A stretch of DNA of 64,000 nucleotides from Bacillus sp. RAR_GA_16. GTDB taxonomy: Bacteria > Bacillota > Bacilli > Bacillales > Guptibacillaceae. The position numbers and the translations under genes are program-made. The stretch covers positions 202,642 to 266,641 of the forward strand of contig NZ_JAIUKZ010000011.1 of NCBI RefSeq assembly GCF_020165985.1, given 5' to 3'. The notes beneath the pieces were generated by a model. It saw only the letters and a program-made list of their open reading frames with translations. It was not told where the DNA came from and searched no databases. Positions 53,112 through 61,339 of the stretch are shown here, one piece after another; within the stretch, counting starts at the first letter, position 1, and every line of letters starts with the position of its first letter.

Positions 53112-53230
53112 TGGGGAAAAGGCTGAGAAAATCTCCTTCTTAAGGAGGAGATGAAAACCGAACTGCTGGCCGGTTTATTTCGTTTCGATGCGGCGTAGAA
53201 TGAAAGTAACAAAAGAAACGAAGGAGGTGC
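53112..53230 (+). ncRNA. Structured leader ahead of two small ORFs (possible cis-regulatory RNA)
   Basis: Three stems in a row are visible: ATCTCCT/AGGAGAT (about 53139-53164), AAACCG/CGGTTT (about 53155-53180) and TTCGTTTC/GAAACGAA (about 53180-53224). The last ends at the AAGGAGG ribosome site of the first small ORF. I do not recognise a known riboswitch class. Existence as a transcript is inferred from the stems, the ribosome sites and the terminator at 53433. Confidence 0.4.
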
Positions 53231-53235
53231 TCACC

Positions 53236-53283
53236 ATGGAAAACATTTACGTACTTGAACAAGAAATCATTAATCGCCGCTAG
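53236..53283 (+). CDS. Very small ORF, 15 residues
   Basis: MENIYVLEQEIINRR, preceded by a strong GAAGGAGGTG 7 nt upstream of the ATG. Too short for family recognition. It may be a leader peptide or a small protein. The next small ORF begins 28 nt later with its own good ribosome site. Confidence 0.45.
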   Translation: MENIYVLEQEIINRR

Positions 53284-53311
53284 ATCCAACACCACTTAAG
53301 GAGGAGTTTCC

Positions 53312-53431
53312 ATGACAATCTTATTGCTTATCAAAAATGTTTTTAAAACGAATACACATGAGCAACAGCACTTACGTGACCACCATAACCGACACCTTGA
53401 TCTTCTCGCAAATCCGATATACTATAGCTAA
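53312..53431 (+). CDS. Small ORF, 39 residues, hydrophobic start and His-rich middle
   Basis: It begins MTILLLIKNVFK, continues with a polar stretch containing HEQQHLRDHHNRH, and ends IYYS. AAGGAGGAG lies 6 nt before the ATG and a terminator overlaps its end. No family recognised. The paired ribosome sites, spacing and terminator suggest a real small bicistronic transcript. Confidence 0.5.
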   Translation: MTILLLIKNVFKTNTHEQQHLRDHHNRHLDLLANPIYYS

Positions 53432-53432
53432 T

Positions 53433-53471
53433 CCCCTGGATGTTGAGCGTAAACAGCCAGGGGACTTTTTT
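53433..53471 (+). terminator. Terminator of the small-ORF transcript
   Basis: CCCCTGG (53433-53439) pairs with CCAGGGG (53457-53463), then ACTTTTTT. It also faces the end of the minus-strand dehydrogenase gene. Confidence 0.85.
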
Positions 53472-53493
53472 CTGGATTTTAAAGAGATCTTAC

Positions 53494-54591
53494 TCAGGTT
53501 AACGTCAGTTGCAAAGCTTCTAATCCGTGAATGGCCTCAACGACATCGCTTTTCAAAATAGGGGAAGCCGCTGGAAAGTGAATCGACTCGCCTTCTTTCG
53601 TGGCGTATTCGGCAATGACCAAACCGACACCCTCCACACTTTCTGATGCAATCCCAAGTGACTCAAGTGAGAGCGGCAATCCAATTTGCTCATAGAAAGA
53701 AAACAGTCCCCTTACTTCCGTCCACTCTCCTTCCAGTACAAGCTGCACTAAAATACCGTACGCCACCTTTTCACCGTGAAGAAAGGAATGTGTTTTCTCA
53801 ATGTGCGTTAACCCATTATGAATCGAGTGCGCTCCAGCAATTCGTCCGTAGCGATCACCGAGTCCACCCACCATTCCACCTGATAAAAGATTCGTTTCAA
53901 CGACCCGGATGAATGCATCGCTCAAATAGCCTTTTTGCTGATCTTGAACCGCTTGATCACCGTCCTTCACAAGTACATCGCGGCAGCTTTTAGCTACCTC
54001 ATAGGCTAATTGTACAGAGACAGGAACTGGCGTAACTCTTTCAATTAAGGCTCTCGCTTCATACCATTTGGCAAGCGTGTCACCAATTCCCGCTCGTAAA
54101 TAAGCGATCGGCGAACGCAAAAGAATTTCAGGCTCTACAAGAACAAGATATGTACTTCTTGGAAAAATAGTATACGTAATAAATTCGCCTTCATCGGTAT
54201 ATTTCACACTAAGTGGGGTCGTAGCAGCACAAGTAGAAGCAAGCGTCGGCACGAGCGCCACGTCTTTATTCACTTTATTCCCAACCGCTTTTGCGACATC
54301 AAGCACTTTCCCTCCGCCTACTCCAAGGATGACATCGGCATGATGAATTCGCGCTAATTCCGCTTGTCTTGCAATTTCTGATTCGGAGCACTCCCCACTA
54401 TACGTGGAATAAGCCGTATGAAATTCAGACAAATCCGGAAAGTAATCTTGAGCCGCTTCCCAAGAACGATTTCCTGAAATAACAAACACTTTTTGAAATC
54501 GCCCTTCCTGAAGCAGCCGCGGTAACTCTTGAAGAACACCCGGTCGACATTCATAATGTCCTGGGGTTGCTCGAACTTGTATCGGTTCCAT
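53494..54591 (-). CDS. Glycerol-dehydrogenase-like iron-type dehydrogenase
   Basis: A 365-residue enzyme of the GldA branch of metal-dependent alcohol dehydrogenases. VGGGKVLDVAKAVG binds NAD, PTLASTCAATTP is the second glycine/threonine loop, and the metal ligands lie in AGIGDTLAKWYEA, GAHSIHNGLT and HGEKVAYG. ATG 54591 has AGGAGG 8 nt upstream; a longer frame is not supported. Substrate could be glycerol or a related hydroxyacid. Downstream of metP on the same strand with a 180-bp gap, so probably independent. Confidence 0.83.
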   Translation of the reverse strand: MEPIQVRATPGHYECRPGVLQELPRLLQEGRFQKVFVISGNRSWEAAQDYFPDLSEFHTAYSTYSGECSESEIARQAELARIHHADVILGVGGGKVLDVAKAVGNKVNKDVALVPTLASTCAATTPLSVKYTDEGEFITYTIFPRSTYLVLVEPEILLRSPIAYLRAGIGDTLAKWYEARALIERVTPVPVSVQLAYEVAKSCRDVLVKDGDQAVQDQQKGYLSDAFIRVVETNLLSGGMVGGLGDRYGRIAGAHSIHNGLTHIEKTHSFLHGEKVAYGILVQLVLEGEWTEVRGLFSFYEQIGLPLSLESLGIASESVEGVGLVIAEYATKEGESIHFPAASPILKSDVVEAIHGLEALQLTLT

Positions 54592-54774
54592 TTTATTCCT
54601 CCTAAGGTTGCTGAATCCACTCTTTGTTTCGTTTCGGTCTTTTAATGAAGAAACTCCTACTAACGATAGTGAGAGAAAGGGGATCCTACGCTTGTCGATT
54701 TGCATGTAGCGTTCCTTCATCTCCACTTGATAATTAAAAAAACTTCCTGTTCAACTTATCAAGCTGCCATACTC

Positions 54775-55449
54775 TTAATCCTTTTTCAATCGAGCCGATA
54801 AACTATTCCCAAACGACTGCAGTCCTTGCACGAGAACAATAAGCAGAAAGACGGTCACGTACATGACATCAACTTCATACCTCAAGTGTCCATAGCGGTA
54901 AGCAAGATCTCCAAGACCACCTGCACCAACAAGACCAGCCATAGCCGTTGCGCCAATTAACCCGATCGTGGCAATCGTTAACCCAAGCACAATCGAGGAG
55001 CGCGATTCTCTGACAAGTACATGCCAAATAATGTGCCTCGTTTTGACGCCCATCGCTTCATACGCTTCCACAACACCGCGATCCACTTCAAGTAAGGCGG
55101 ACTCCATCAGCCTTGCAATGTAAGGCGCTGTAAAAACAACGAGCGGGACAATGACGCCTTTTACACCGATTGTTGTGCCTGCAATCATTTTCGTAAACGG
55201 TAATATGAAAAAAAGTAGAATAATGAAGGGAATCGATCGAATCACATTGATAACCGCATTTAGTAAGCGAAAAAGAACCTTGTTCTCAAGTGCTTTTCCA
55301 GGTCGTGTTAATACGAGCAAAATGCCTAGGGGAAGCCCGATTAATACCGAGATCAGGAGGGAGATCCCCACCATCTGAAACGTTTCGATAATGGCTTTCC
55401 AAATATCTGCTCCCCATAGGTCGAGGAATTCTGAAATTTTAGCTGACAT
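54775..55449 (-). CDS. metP: Methionine ABC transporter permease
   Basis: A 224-residue permease of the MetI/MetP family with five hydrophobic segments and the EAA loop EAYEAMGVKTRHIIWHVLVR (about 134-153). ATG 55449 overlaps the end of metN by 11 nt and has AGGAGG in range. It works with MetN and MetQ to import methionine. Confidence 0.94.
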   Translation of the reverse strand: MSAKISEFLDLWGADIWKAIIETFQMVGISLLISVLIGLPLGILLVLTRPGKALENKVLFRLLNAVINVIRSIPFIILLFFILPFTKMIAGTTIGVKGVIVPLVVFTAPYIARLMESALLEVDRGVVEAYEAMGVKTRHIIWHVLVRESRSSIVLGLTIATIGLIGATAMAGLVGAGGLGDLAYRYGHLRYEVDVMYVTVFLLIVLVQGLQSFGNSLSARLKKD

Positions 55450-56473
55450 GTGCCTCCACCTCCTGAACATAACCTTCGACAACAACGCCACTTTCTTCTA
55501 GAAAGGCGACAGCTCGATTCGTTTCATCCGCATTCCCTTCCAAATGAACAACAAGTCTGCCAAACGGCTGATCTTTTAACTGCGTAATATTTCCGGCTAA
55601 AATGGACGGATATACATCAAACTTTTTACTAACATGAGCAAGAGCAGGACTTCCAGAGCGCTCGCCAATAAAAGAAAGATTTACGATCTGACCGCTTTCT
55701 TTCAAATTCGCCACAACTGACTCTGGCAACTCATCTTGAAAGAGCGACTGTACAAATCGTTTTGCTGTGGATGTGGCCGGTTGACTAAAGATATCAACCA
55801 CTCTGCCTTGCTCGATTACCTTCCCATTCTCCATGACGGCCACTTCATGACAAATTTTCTGCACAACGTGCATTTCGTGGGTAATGAGTAATATGGTAAT
55901 GCCAAAATCACGATTAATTTGTTCCAACAGGGCTAAAATGGATTCGGTTGTATCAGGGTCAAGCGCACTTGTTGCTTCATCGCATAAAAGAACTTCCGGC
56001 TCGTGAGCAAGCGCACGTGCAATGGCGACGCGTTGTTTTTGACCTCCTGAGAGCTGGGAAGGATAAGCATCACGCTTATCCGCGAGCCCAACAATCTCTA
56101 AATATTTAGCCACCCGATTTTCAATTTCTTTTTTCGGTACGCCCGTTAGCTTAAGCGGAATCGCAATGTTTTGATGCACGGTCCCCGTTTTTAACAAATT
56201 AAACGATTGAAAGATCATTCCAATTCGCTGTCTCGTTTTCTGCAGCTTACCAGTTGATAAGGAAGTGAGCTCAATATCGTTTATAAACACTTTTCCATCC
56301 GTCGGTCGCTCTAAGAGGTTCACCATACGGACAAGCGTACTTTTACCAGCACCGCTATACCCGATCACCCCATAGATGCTCCCTTTCTCAACCTGTAACG
56401 ACACATCATCGACGGCTTTTGTGACCGTCTCGCCACTCTTATACGTTTTCGTTATGTTTTCTAATCGAATCAT
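55439..56473 (-). CDS. metN: Methionine ABC transporter ATPase
   Basis: A 344-residue ATPase. Walker A GYSGAGKST (about 38-46), signature LSGGQKQRVAIARA (about 140-153), Walker B LLCDEATSALD. The C-terminal ~80 residues are the NIL domain that binds methionine and gives feedback inhibition. ATG 56473 fits AGGAG at 8 nt. Confidence 0.96.
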   Translation of the reverse strand: MIRLENITKTYKSGETVTKAVDDVSLQVEKGSIYGVIGYSGAGKSTLVRMVNLLERPTDGKVFINDIELTSLSTGKLQKTRQRIGMIFQSFNLLKTGTVHQNIAIPLKLTGVPKKEIENRVAKYLEIVGLADKRDAYPSQLSGGQKQRVAIARALAHEPEVLLCDEATSALDPDTTESILALLEQINRDFGITILLITHEMHVVQKICHEVAVMENGKVIEQGRVVDIFSQPATSTAKRFVQSLFQDELPESVVANLKESGQIVNLSFIGERSGSPALAHVSKKFDVYPSILAGNITQLKDQPFGRLVVHLEGNADETNRAVAFLEESGVVVEGYVQEVEAHVS

Positions 56474-56494
56474 CTCGCTCACTCCTCTTTCGAA

Positions 56495-57301
56495 TCACCA
56501 GGATGCTACTACTGATCCGTTAAATTCGTCCTGGATAAACTGCTTCACTTCATCTGACTGATAGTAGTCTACTAGCTTTTGAATCCGCTCATCATCTTTA
56601 TTTTCCGTTTTCGTCGCGATGACGTTCACCCACGGAGAATCTTCCGGCTCCATTTCTAGCGAATCTTCTTTCGGAACACGGCCACTTTCCATCGCAAAGT
56701 TCGTATTAATCGCCGCAATCGCAAGCTCACCTAGCTGTCTCGGAATTTGTGATGCTTCTAGAGGCACAAACTCAAGATTATAAGGATTTTTCTCAATGTC
56801 TTTAATCGTCGCTTCAACGCCAACTCCGTCTTTTAATTCAATAATGCCCGCTTCCTCAAATAGCATTAGTGCTCTCGGCTCACCAGTTGAGTGGTTTGGC
56901 AACCCTACTTTGTCACCCTCCTGCAGTTCATCAAGACTCTTATATTTATCGGAGTAAATACCCATTGGAAAATTAATCGTTGTCGCTACTTTCGAAAGCT
57001 CTAGGCCACGTTCTTTCACAAAGTCATTTAAATACGGTTCATGTTGATACACGTTTGCATCTAGTTCACCTTCATCAAGCGCCGTGTTAGGCATCACGTA
57101 ATCATTAAACGCAATGACTTCAATCTCAAACCCATCTTCTGCCGCGACTTCCTTCACTTTGTTCATCACATCTTCATGTGGTCCAGCGGTTACCCCAACT
57201 TTGAGTGGACCATCTTCTGAATCCCCAGAAGCTTCGTTTCCTGAACATGCTGCCAAAAAGACTAATAACAGCGCACCAAGTAAATAAAATGATTTCTTCA
57301 T
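56495..57301 (-). CDS. metQ: Methionine-binding lipoprotein
   Basis: A 268-residue NlpA/MetQ-family lipoprotein with the lipobox LAAC at 16-19 and family segments LKVGVTAGPHEDVM and LDANVYQHEPYLN. First gene of the operon, with AGGAGGAG before the ATG. It captures methionine outside the cell. Expression is controlled by the S-box upstream. Confidence 0.96.
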   Translation of the reverse strand: MKKSFYLLGALLLVFLAACSGNEASGDSEDGPLKVGVTAGPHEDVMNKVKEVAAEDGFEIEVIAFNDYVMPNTALDEGELDANVYQHEPYLNDFVKERGLELSKVATTINFPMGIYSDKYKSLDELQEGDKVGLPNHSTGEPRALMLFEEAGIIELKDGVGVEATIKDIEKNPYNLEFVPLEASQIPRQLGELAIAAINTNFAMESGRVPKEDSLEMEPEDSPWVNVIATKTENKDDERIQKLVDYYQSDEVKQFIQDEFNGSVVASW

Positions 57302-57397
57302 CCGTCAATCTCCTCCTGTAGTATGTAATCATGTAAAGCGTTTTAGCATTAAAACTTAAAAGCACAAAATTCCCTTTAGCGGTCGATCCCTCCCAAT

Positions 57398-57430
57398 AAA
57401 AAAACTCCCTCTGTATGAGACAGAGAGAGT
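57398..57430 (-). terminator. S-box-controlled transcription terminator
   Basis: ACTCTCTCTG pairs with CAGAGGGAGT, followed on the minus strand by TTTTTT. Its 5' arm is also complementary to the 3' strand of the riboswitch P1 stem (GAGGGAGTT), the expected switch between on and off states. Confidence 0.92.
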
Positions 57431-57465
57431 TGAGTGATTTTGAATGACAAATCAGCCGTACTTGA

Positions 57466-57580
57466 ACTCCCTCTCATCTTTCAAACGATTCCTCGTTTGC
57501 TGGAATTAGCACCTTTCTCACGAACTGAGATGGTTGCCGGGCGTCATAGGGCCAGTCCCTCTGCCACTCTTGATAAGAGT
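57466..57580 (-). ncRNA. SAM-I (S-box) riboswitch
   Basis: The minus strand shows the S-box core: CTCTTATCAAGAGTGGCAGA, GGGACTGGCCC, GAYGCCCGGCAACC, and GGTGCTAATTCCAGCA, closed by GATGAGAGGGAG. It binds S-adenosylmethionine and lets the terminator at 57398 form when methionine is plentiful, switching off metQNP. Confidence 0.97.
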
Positions 57581-57607
57581 TTTCAATATTATTTAACTAT
57601 TTTCAAT

Positions 57608-57636
57608 AGTATAGTATCTTTCTGTGAGGGCGTCAA
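57608..57636 (-). promoter_or_regulatory. metQNP promoter
   Basis: TTGACG (57631-57636) and TATACT (57608-57613) are 17 bp apart on the minus strand, about 20 bases ahead of the riboswitch. Confidence 0.85.
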
Positions 57637-57659
57637 GGGCAGATCAAGAAAAACCGCGA

Positions 57660-57688
57660 GTGCCTGTCACTGCCCGGTATTTGTCGAA
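57660..57688. repeat. Family B 29-bp repeat at the 3' end of the S9 peptidase gene
   Basis: GTGCCTGTCACT-G-CCCG-G-TATTTGTCGAA. The peptidase reads its last residues (STNTGQ) and its TGA stop from this copy. Confidence 0.88.
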
Positions 57689-59694
57689 TCGCCACCTCCG
57701 TGTTGATCGAACCAGTTACCGAGATGCTTTAGCCTTTCGACCCGCAGCTCTGGATGTCCACTACGAGATAAATGATGGTCTGAATCTGGGAATCTCACAA
57801 ACATCGTATCCTTTCCACGATGTTTCAGCGCGATATACAACTGCTCTCCCTGCTCAATGGGGCAGCGATGATCGTTCTCACTATGCAGAATCAGAAGTGG
57901 TGTTTCAATCTGATCAACGTATTTTAATGGAGAATGATGCCACAGTATGTCCGGATTCTCATCGAGATCACTTCCTACTTCCCACTTTGTAAAGAAATAC
58001 CCGATGTCACTTACCCCATAAAAGCTCTGCCAGTTTGAAATCGATCGTTGTGTTACAGCTGCTTTAAAGCGATCCGTTTTTCCAACAATCCAGTTTGTCA
58101 TAAAGCCTCCGTAGCTACCTCCTGTTACATAGAGCCGGTCTTCATCGATGAAGGAATAATTCTTCAAAGAAACATCAACGCCTGCCATCATATCATCATA
58201 ATCTCCACCGCCATAATCGCCACGACAGCCGTTAACGAACTCTTGCCCATACCCCTGACTACCACGAGGGTTCGTATAAAGAACAACATACCCTTTCGAT
58301 GCAAGAAGCTGAAATTCAAACATAAACGAATTTCCATACATCATATGTGGGCCACCATGAATTTCGAGAATAAGAGGATATCTTCCTTCCTCTTTAAACC
58401 CAGCTGGTCGCATGATCCAACCTTGAATTTCTAAACCGTCTTTCCCTGAGTAGGTAAAGCTTTCTGGTGACGCGAGCTCCAATCGTTGTAGAATTTCATC
58501 ATTTGATTGAGAAATACGCTCCTCATTGACTCGATCATCATGAAACGAAAGCGTATAAATGTCCCCAATCTGAACAGGATCACTAATCGCAACAGCCGCT
58601 TCATTTGTCTTCGGTAAGTAGTGAAAAGCGTAGAAGTGCCTGTCACTACCCGTTATTTGTCGAACCGTGCCAGTCATGTCAGCGCAGTAAATTCCGGTAT
58701 TTCCTTTTTCACTCGCTAAGAAATAGACTTCCGTTCCATCTTCATTCCATACTGCCCCTGGCGAAGCGCCTCCCCAGTGCATATCTGAAATTAACACATC
58801 CGAGCACTCCAAATCTGCGGATTCTGTTAAACACGTAAACTCGTTCTTCTCTACATCTACAGTCCACACTTTATTTAAAGTAGCCCCCTCATGCAGAAAG
58901 AAATGCCCGATGAAGGAGAGCGTCTTTCCATCCGGTGACCACTTCGGTGCTTCAAAACTTCCTCCTTCACTGTTCAATTGCTTCGGTTCTCCCTTATCTT
59001 CTCCTAATCGTTGCACGAATAGATCCGATCGCATATAAGATTCCTGTTCTTCATAGCGATTTCGCACATAAGCAATCGCTTGACCATCTGGTGACCAGCT
59101 AAGGTTGGAATGATTAAAAGGCGCATCCGTTAGCCATTCGATTTTCTGTCCACCAGAAGGTACGTCAATCATTACAACCTGCATATGATACCCATCCAGG
59201 AATCCAACACCATCAGATTTATACTGCAAGTCAGTTACAACAAGCGGCTTTCGTCCCTTCTCTTTCTCTTCTTCTTTTTTATCTTTACTTAAAATGAGCA
59301 AAGAAGTACCATCTGGCCTCCAAACTGGAGCTGATACGCCACCCTTCAAATCGGTTAGCTGGCGTGCTTCACCACCATCCGTTGAGATCAGCCAAATTTG
59401 ATTTTCTCCTGATCGATCAGAAACAAAGGCAATCGTCTTCCCGTCTGGTGACCAGCGCGGAGAATGGTCTTTCTTTTCTCCACCTGCGGCTGTCCAATCA
59501 TGTTCAATTCGAGTATCCCGGTTCACGATGACGAGGTTAGAGGTATATTCTTTTTCCTCATTTATCACTTTTTTTACATAAACAACGTAGCTTCCATCAG
59601 GCGATAGCTGGGGGTCACCAACAAAGGTAAAGTCATATAAAAGCTCTGCCATCTGATCGTGTTTTTCCACTTCTTTTTCAATTTCCTTCTTCAA
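57667..59694 (-). CDS. S9-family acylaminoacyl/prolyl-oligopeptidase-like serine peptidase
   Basis: A cytoplasmic S9C-type peptidase of about 675 residues. The N-terminal half is a beta-propeller with repeated SPDG and WSPDGKT blades (SPDGSYVVYV, SPRWSPDGKTIAFVSDRSG). The C-terminal alpha/beta-hydrolase has the Ser in GGSYGGFMTNW, Asp in SENDHRCPIEQ and His in DSDHHLSRSG. The start is uncertain: the frame is open to 59910, but only TTG 59694 has a fair ribosome site (AAGGAAG) and it precedes MAELLYDFTFVGDPQ, where homologues begin. The gene contains two family B repeats, one internal in frame and one supplying the stop. Confidence 0.88.
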   Translation of the reverse strand: MKKEIEKEVEKHDQMAELLYDFTFVGDPQLSPDGSYVVYVKKVINEEKEYTSNLVIVNRDTRIEHDWTAAGGEKKDHSPRWSPDGKTIAFVSDRSGENQIWLISTDGGEARQLTDLKGGVSAPVWRPDGTSLLILSKDKKEEEKEKGRKPLVVTDLQYKSDGVGFLDGYHMQVVMIDVPSGGQKIEWLTDAPFNHSNLSWSPDGQAIAYVRNRYEEQESYMRSDLFVQRLGEDKGEPKQLNSEGGSFEAPKWSPDGKTLSFIGHFFLHEGATLNKVWTVDVEKNEFTCLTESADLECSDVLISDMHWGGASPGAVWNEDGTEVYFLASEKGNTGIYCADMTGTVRQITGSDRHFYAFHYLPKTNEAAVAISDPVQIGDIYTLSFHDDRVNEERISQSNDEILQRLELASPESFTYSGKDGLEIQGWIMRPAGFKEEGRYPLILEIHGGPHMMYGNSFMFEFQLLASKGYVVLYTNPRGSQGYGQEFVNGCRGDYGGGDYDDMMAGVDVSLKNYSFIDEDRLYVTGGSYGGFMTNWIVGKTDRFKAAVTQRSISNWQSFYGVSDIGYFFTKWEVGSDLDENPDILWHHSPLKYVDQIETPLLILHSENDHRCPIEQGEQLYIALKHRGKDTMFVRFPDSDHHLSRSGHPELRVERLKHLGNWFDQHGGGDSTNTGQ
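58636..58664. repeat. Family B 29-bp repeat inside the S9 peptidase coding region
   Basis: GTGCCTGTCACT-A-CCCG-T-TATTTGTCGAA. In the peptidase frame it encodes VRQITGSDRH without a stop, a different frame from the copy at the gene's end. Confidence 0.88.
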
Positions 59695-59919
59695 GTGCTC
59701 CACTTCCTTTCTTCTCTCATTTCTACTTCCATTAAATAGGTGTAACTCCTGCTTGTTCAGTCTTACAGGCACTCTTGATTTCAAAAAAACTTTCAAAAGT
59801 TCCTGACCTATTTCGTTCCCCAAAAGATTCCTCCCAGAAAACAAGAACGTGCATTCCTGTTTTAACTCATTTCCTCTGAACCACCGCTCATTTTCATACC
59901 AAAACCACATCGGTTTTTA

Positions 59920-59997
59920 GAGATATATCTCAAATCGGTATTTGAATGATCTCATTATGAGATATATAATAGAATTAACAAATTGAAAGCGGTTACC
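59920..59997 (+). promoter_or_regulatory. Promoter with two palindromes and a cre-like site before the BH0509-like gene
   Basis: TTGAAT (59942-59947) and TATAAT (59965-59970) are 17 bp apart. The spacer holds ATCTCA-TTA-TGAGAT (59949-59963), and GAGATATATCTC (59920-59931) lies just upstream. TGAAAGCGGTTACC (59984-59997) matches the cre consensus at 13 of 14 positions. Together they suggest specific plus carbon control. Confidence 0.7.
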
Positions 59998-60037
59998 AAA
60001 ATTAAAAACCCGCTTAAAATACCAGGGAGGATTTACA

Positions 60038-60187
60038 ATGAGCCAGCAAGCACGAAACCAATTTATTGATCTTTTGTGCGACAAAACGACAATGAACAGA
60101 GAAGACGTTCTTAAGATGTCAGATGCGGAAGTAGAATATTTTCACTGGCTCTACTTTGATGAATCACCAGCGGACTTAATGATGTAA
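60038..60187 (+). CDS. BH0509-like small protein, 49 residues
   Basis: The protein starts MSQQARNQFIDLL and contains NREDVLKMSDAEVEYFHWLY. This spacing (short basic start, then MSD-x-E-x-E) recalls the BH0509 family of about 45-residue Bacillus proteins of unknown role. A strong GGGAGG lies 8 nt before the ATG, a good promoter is upstream and a strong terminator downstream, so the gene is very likely real despite its size. Confidence 0.75.
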   Translation: MSQQARNQFIDLLCDKTTMNREDVLKMSDAEVEYFHWLYFDESPADLMM

Positions 60188-60198
60188 ATAGACGTTCA

Positions 60199-60234
60199 CA
60201 GCCCCTGCAGGAAAAATCCTGCAGGGGCTGTTTT
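60199..60234 (+). terminator. Terminator of the BH0509-like gene
   Basis: A perfect 14-bp stem, CAGCCCCTGCAGGA / TCCTGCAGGGGCTG with loop AAAA, followed by TTTT. Confidence 0.93.
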
Positions 60235-60248
60235 GGTAGGTACAATAG

Positions 60249-60293
60249 AAAAAAACGTCCAATGCAAGAATGCTCTCACACTGGACGTTTTTG
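60249..60293 (-). terminator. Terminator of the RiPP-type operon
   Basis: AAAACGTCCA and TGGACGTTTT pair across a ~20-nt loop; on the minus strand seven T residues follow. It lies 25 bp after the nucleotidyltransferase stop. Confidence 0.82.
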
Positions 60294-60317
60294 TTGTTAA
60301 CTAATCTTTAGCCAAAA

Positions 60318-61316
60318 TTACTTCTTCACTTTCTGAATCGGAGCATGTTCCTTCATTCCAGTATACAAACCGATTAAACCATGTTTGGGAGAATCATAAC
60401 TCAATAAATGATAATCTATGAAGTTCACGTATTTTAGTGCCCCTGTCGTCTTCGTTGAGGCAGCGTAACGGACGCGACGCTCATAAGGAAAAGGCCTGAC
60501 CTTCCTCATGAAAGGAAATGTTTGATATAAAATAGAAAGCGTCCGAACAACTCTCGTCCACGTTTTATGTTGCCGAGCATCGTCCTTTAATCGCAAAAAA
60601 TCAATGTGTTCACCACTCACATAAAGCATTTGCAAAAGATCCAAATAACACTTAAAGGAATCAAAATTATGACGCCATGCATGAAGACACATTAAATAAA
60701 AAGTATGATAGGCAGAAAGTTCATAAACAAAGTTATACCCATCTAACGGAGTGGACTCCTCCCAGAACTCTTTAACCTCAAGGGTCGATGTATCTTCTTT
60801 CAAAATACCCCAATGGACTTCAACACAGATTGGAACCGGAGATCCTGGTAGTTCCTTGATTAAAGAACAATGAAAGTGTCCAAGTAAGGCTTCCTCTTCT
60901 AAAGAAAAACCCAATTTCTTAATACAGTCTGTTGCTTTATGAATATCTGAACGATTGACCAATAGATCAATATCAGATGTTGGACGCGCACCAGTGTGAC
61001 CGAAGTAACTTTCTGAAAAAAACACCCCTTTTAACGGAATGACTTCAATACCCATCTTATCGAGAGCTCGAATGATCTTTTCTGTCTGATGCTTGATAAA
61101 AATATTCTTAAAAAGGGTTTGAGTATGAGCTTCTCTTAAGTACTCTTGAAAAAAAGAGGGTGTTTGATTAATAAGGCCTCGGTCTTTCAAGAGCATATAA
61201 AGTTGGGGTGCAATAGAAGAGAGTCGATCAAGGTTCATCACTTTTCCATAAAAATTTTCGTCTGTCGGTAAAGTAGCTTGATGGTCATATAGAGAACGAA
61301 AAAGTTCAATCACCAA
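60318..61316 (-). CDS. Nucleotidyltransferase-fold protein of a RiPP (lasso-type) cluster
   Basis: About 332 residues, matching the NTP_transf_5 family (MNT-like nucleotidyltransferase). The active-site pattern is GARPTSDIDLLV (about 108-119) with two Asp, and a later Asp/Glu in VCVEVHWGI. Proteins of this kind accompany lasso peptide gene sets in Bacillus and Paenibacillus, where they may add a nucleotide or phosphate group to the peptide or give self-protection. The start is uncertain among GTG 61328, TTG 61316 and GTG 61313; TTG 61316 has the best spacing. Last gene of the operon. Confidence 0.78.
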   Translation of the reverse strand: MVIELFRSLYDHQATLPTDENFYGKVMNLDRLSSIAPQLYMLLKDRGLINQTPSFFQEYLREAHTQTLFKNIFIKHQTEKIIRALDKMGIEVIPLKGVFFSESYFGHTGARPTSDIDLLVNRSDIHKATDCIKKLGFSLEEEALLGHFHCSLIKELPGSPVPICVEVHWGILKEDTSTLEVKEFWEESTPLDGYNFVYELSAYHTFYLMCLHAWRHNFDSFKCYLDLLQMLYVSGEHIDFLRLKDDARQHKTWTRVVRTLSILYQTFPFMRKVRPFPYERRVRYAASTKTTGALKYVNFIDYHLLSYDSPKHGLIGLYTGMKEHAPIQKVKK

Positions 61317-61339
61317 TGTCAAAATCACCCTTTCATGTG

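Noticed and set aside
53112..53180. TPP riboswitch suggested by GGCTGAGAAA
   Set aside because: The second conserved THI element is not present at the expected place, and no thiamine gene follows.
54592..54774. Terminator after metP
   Set aside because: A T-run is present but the preceding arms (AAGTT...AAGTT) are direct rather than inverted repeats.
59697..59910. 72-residue N-terminal extension of the S9 peptidase
   Set aside because: Homologues start near MAELLYDFTF; the extension has no good ribosome site and contains a family-B-like fragment.
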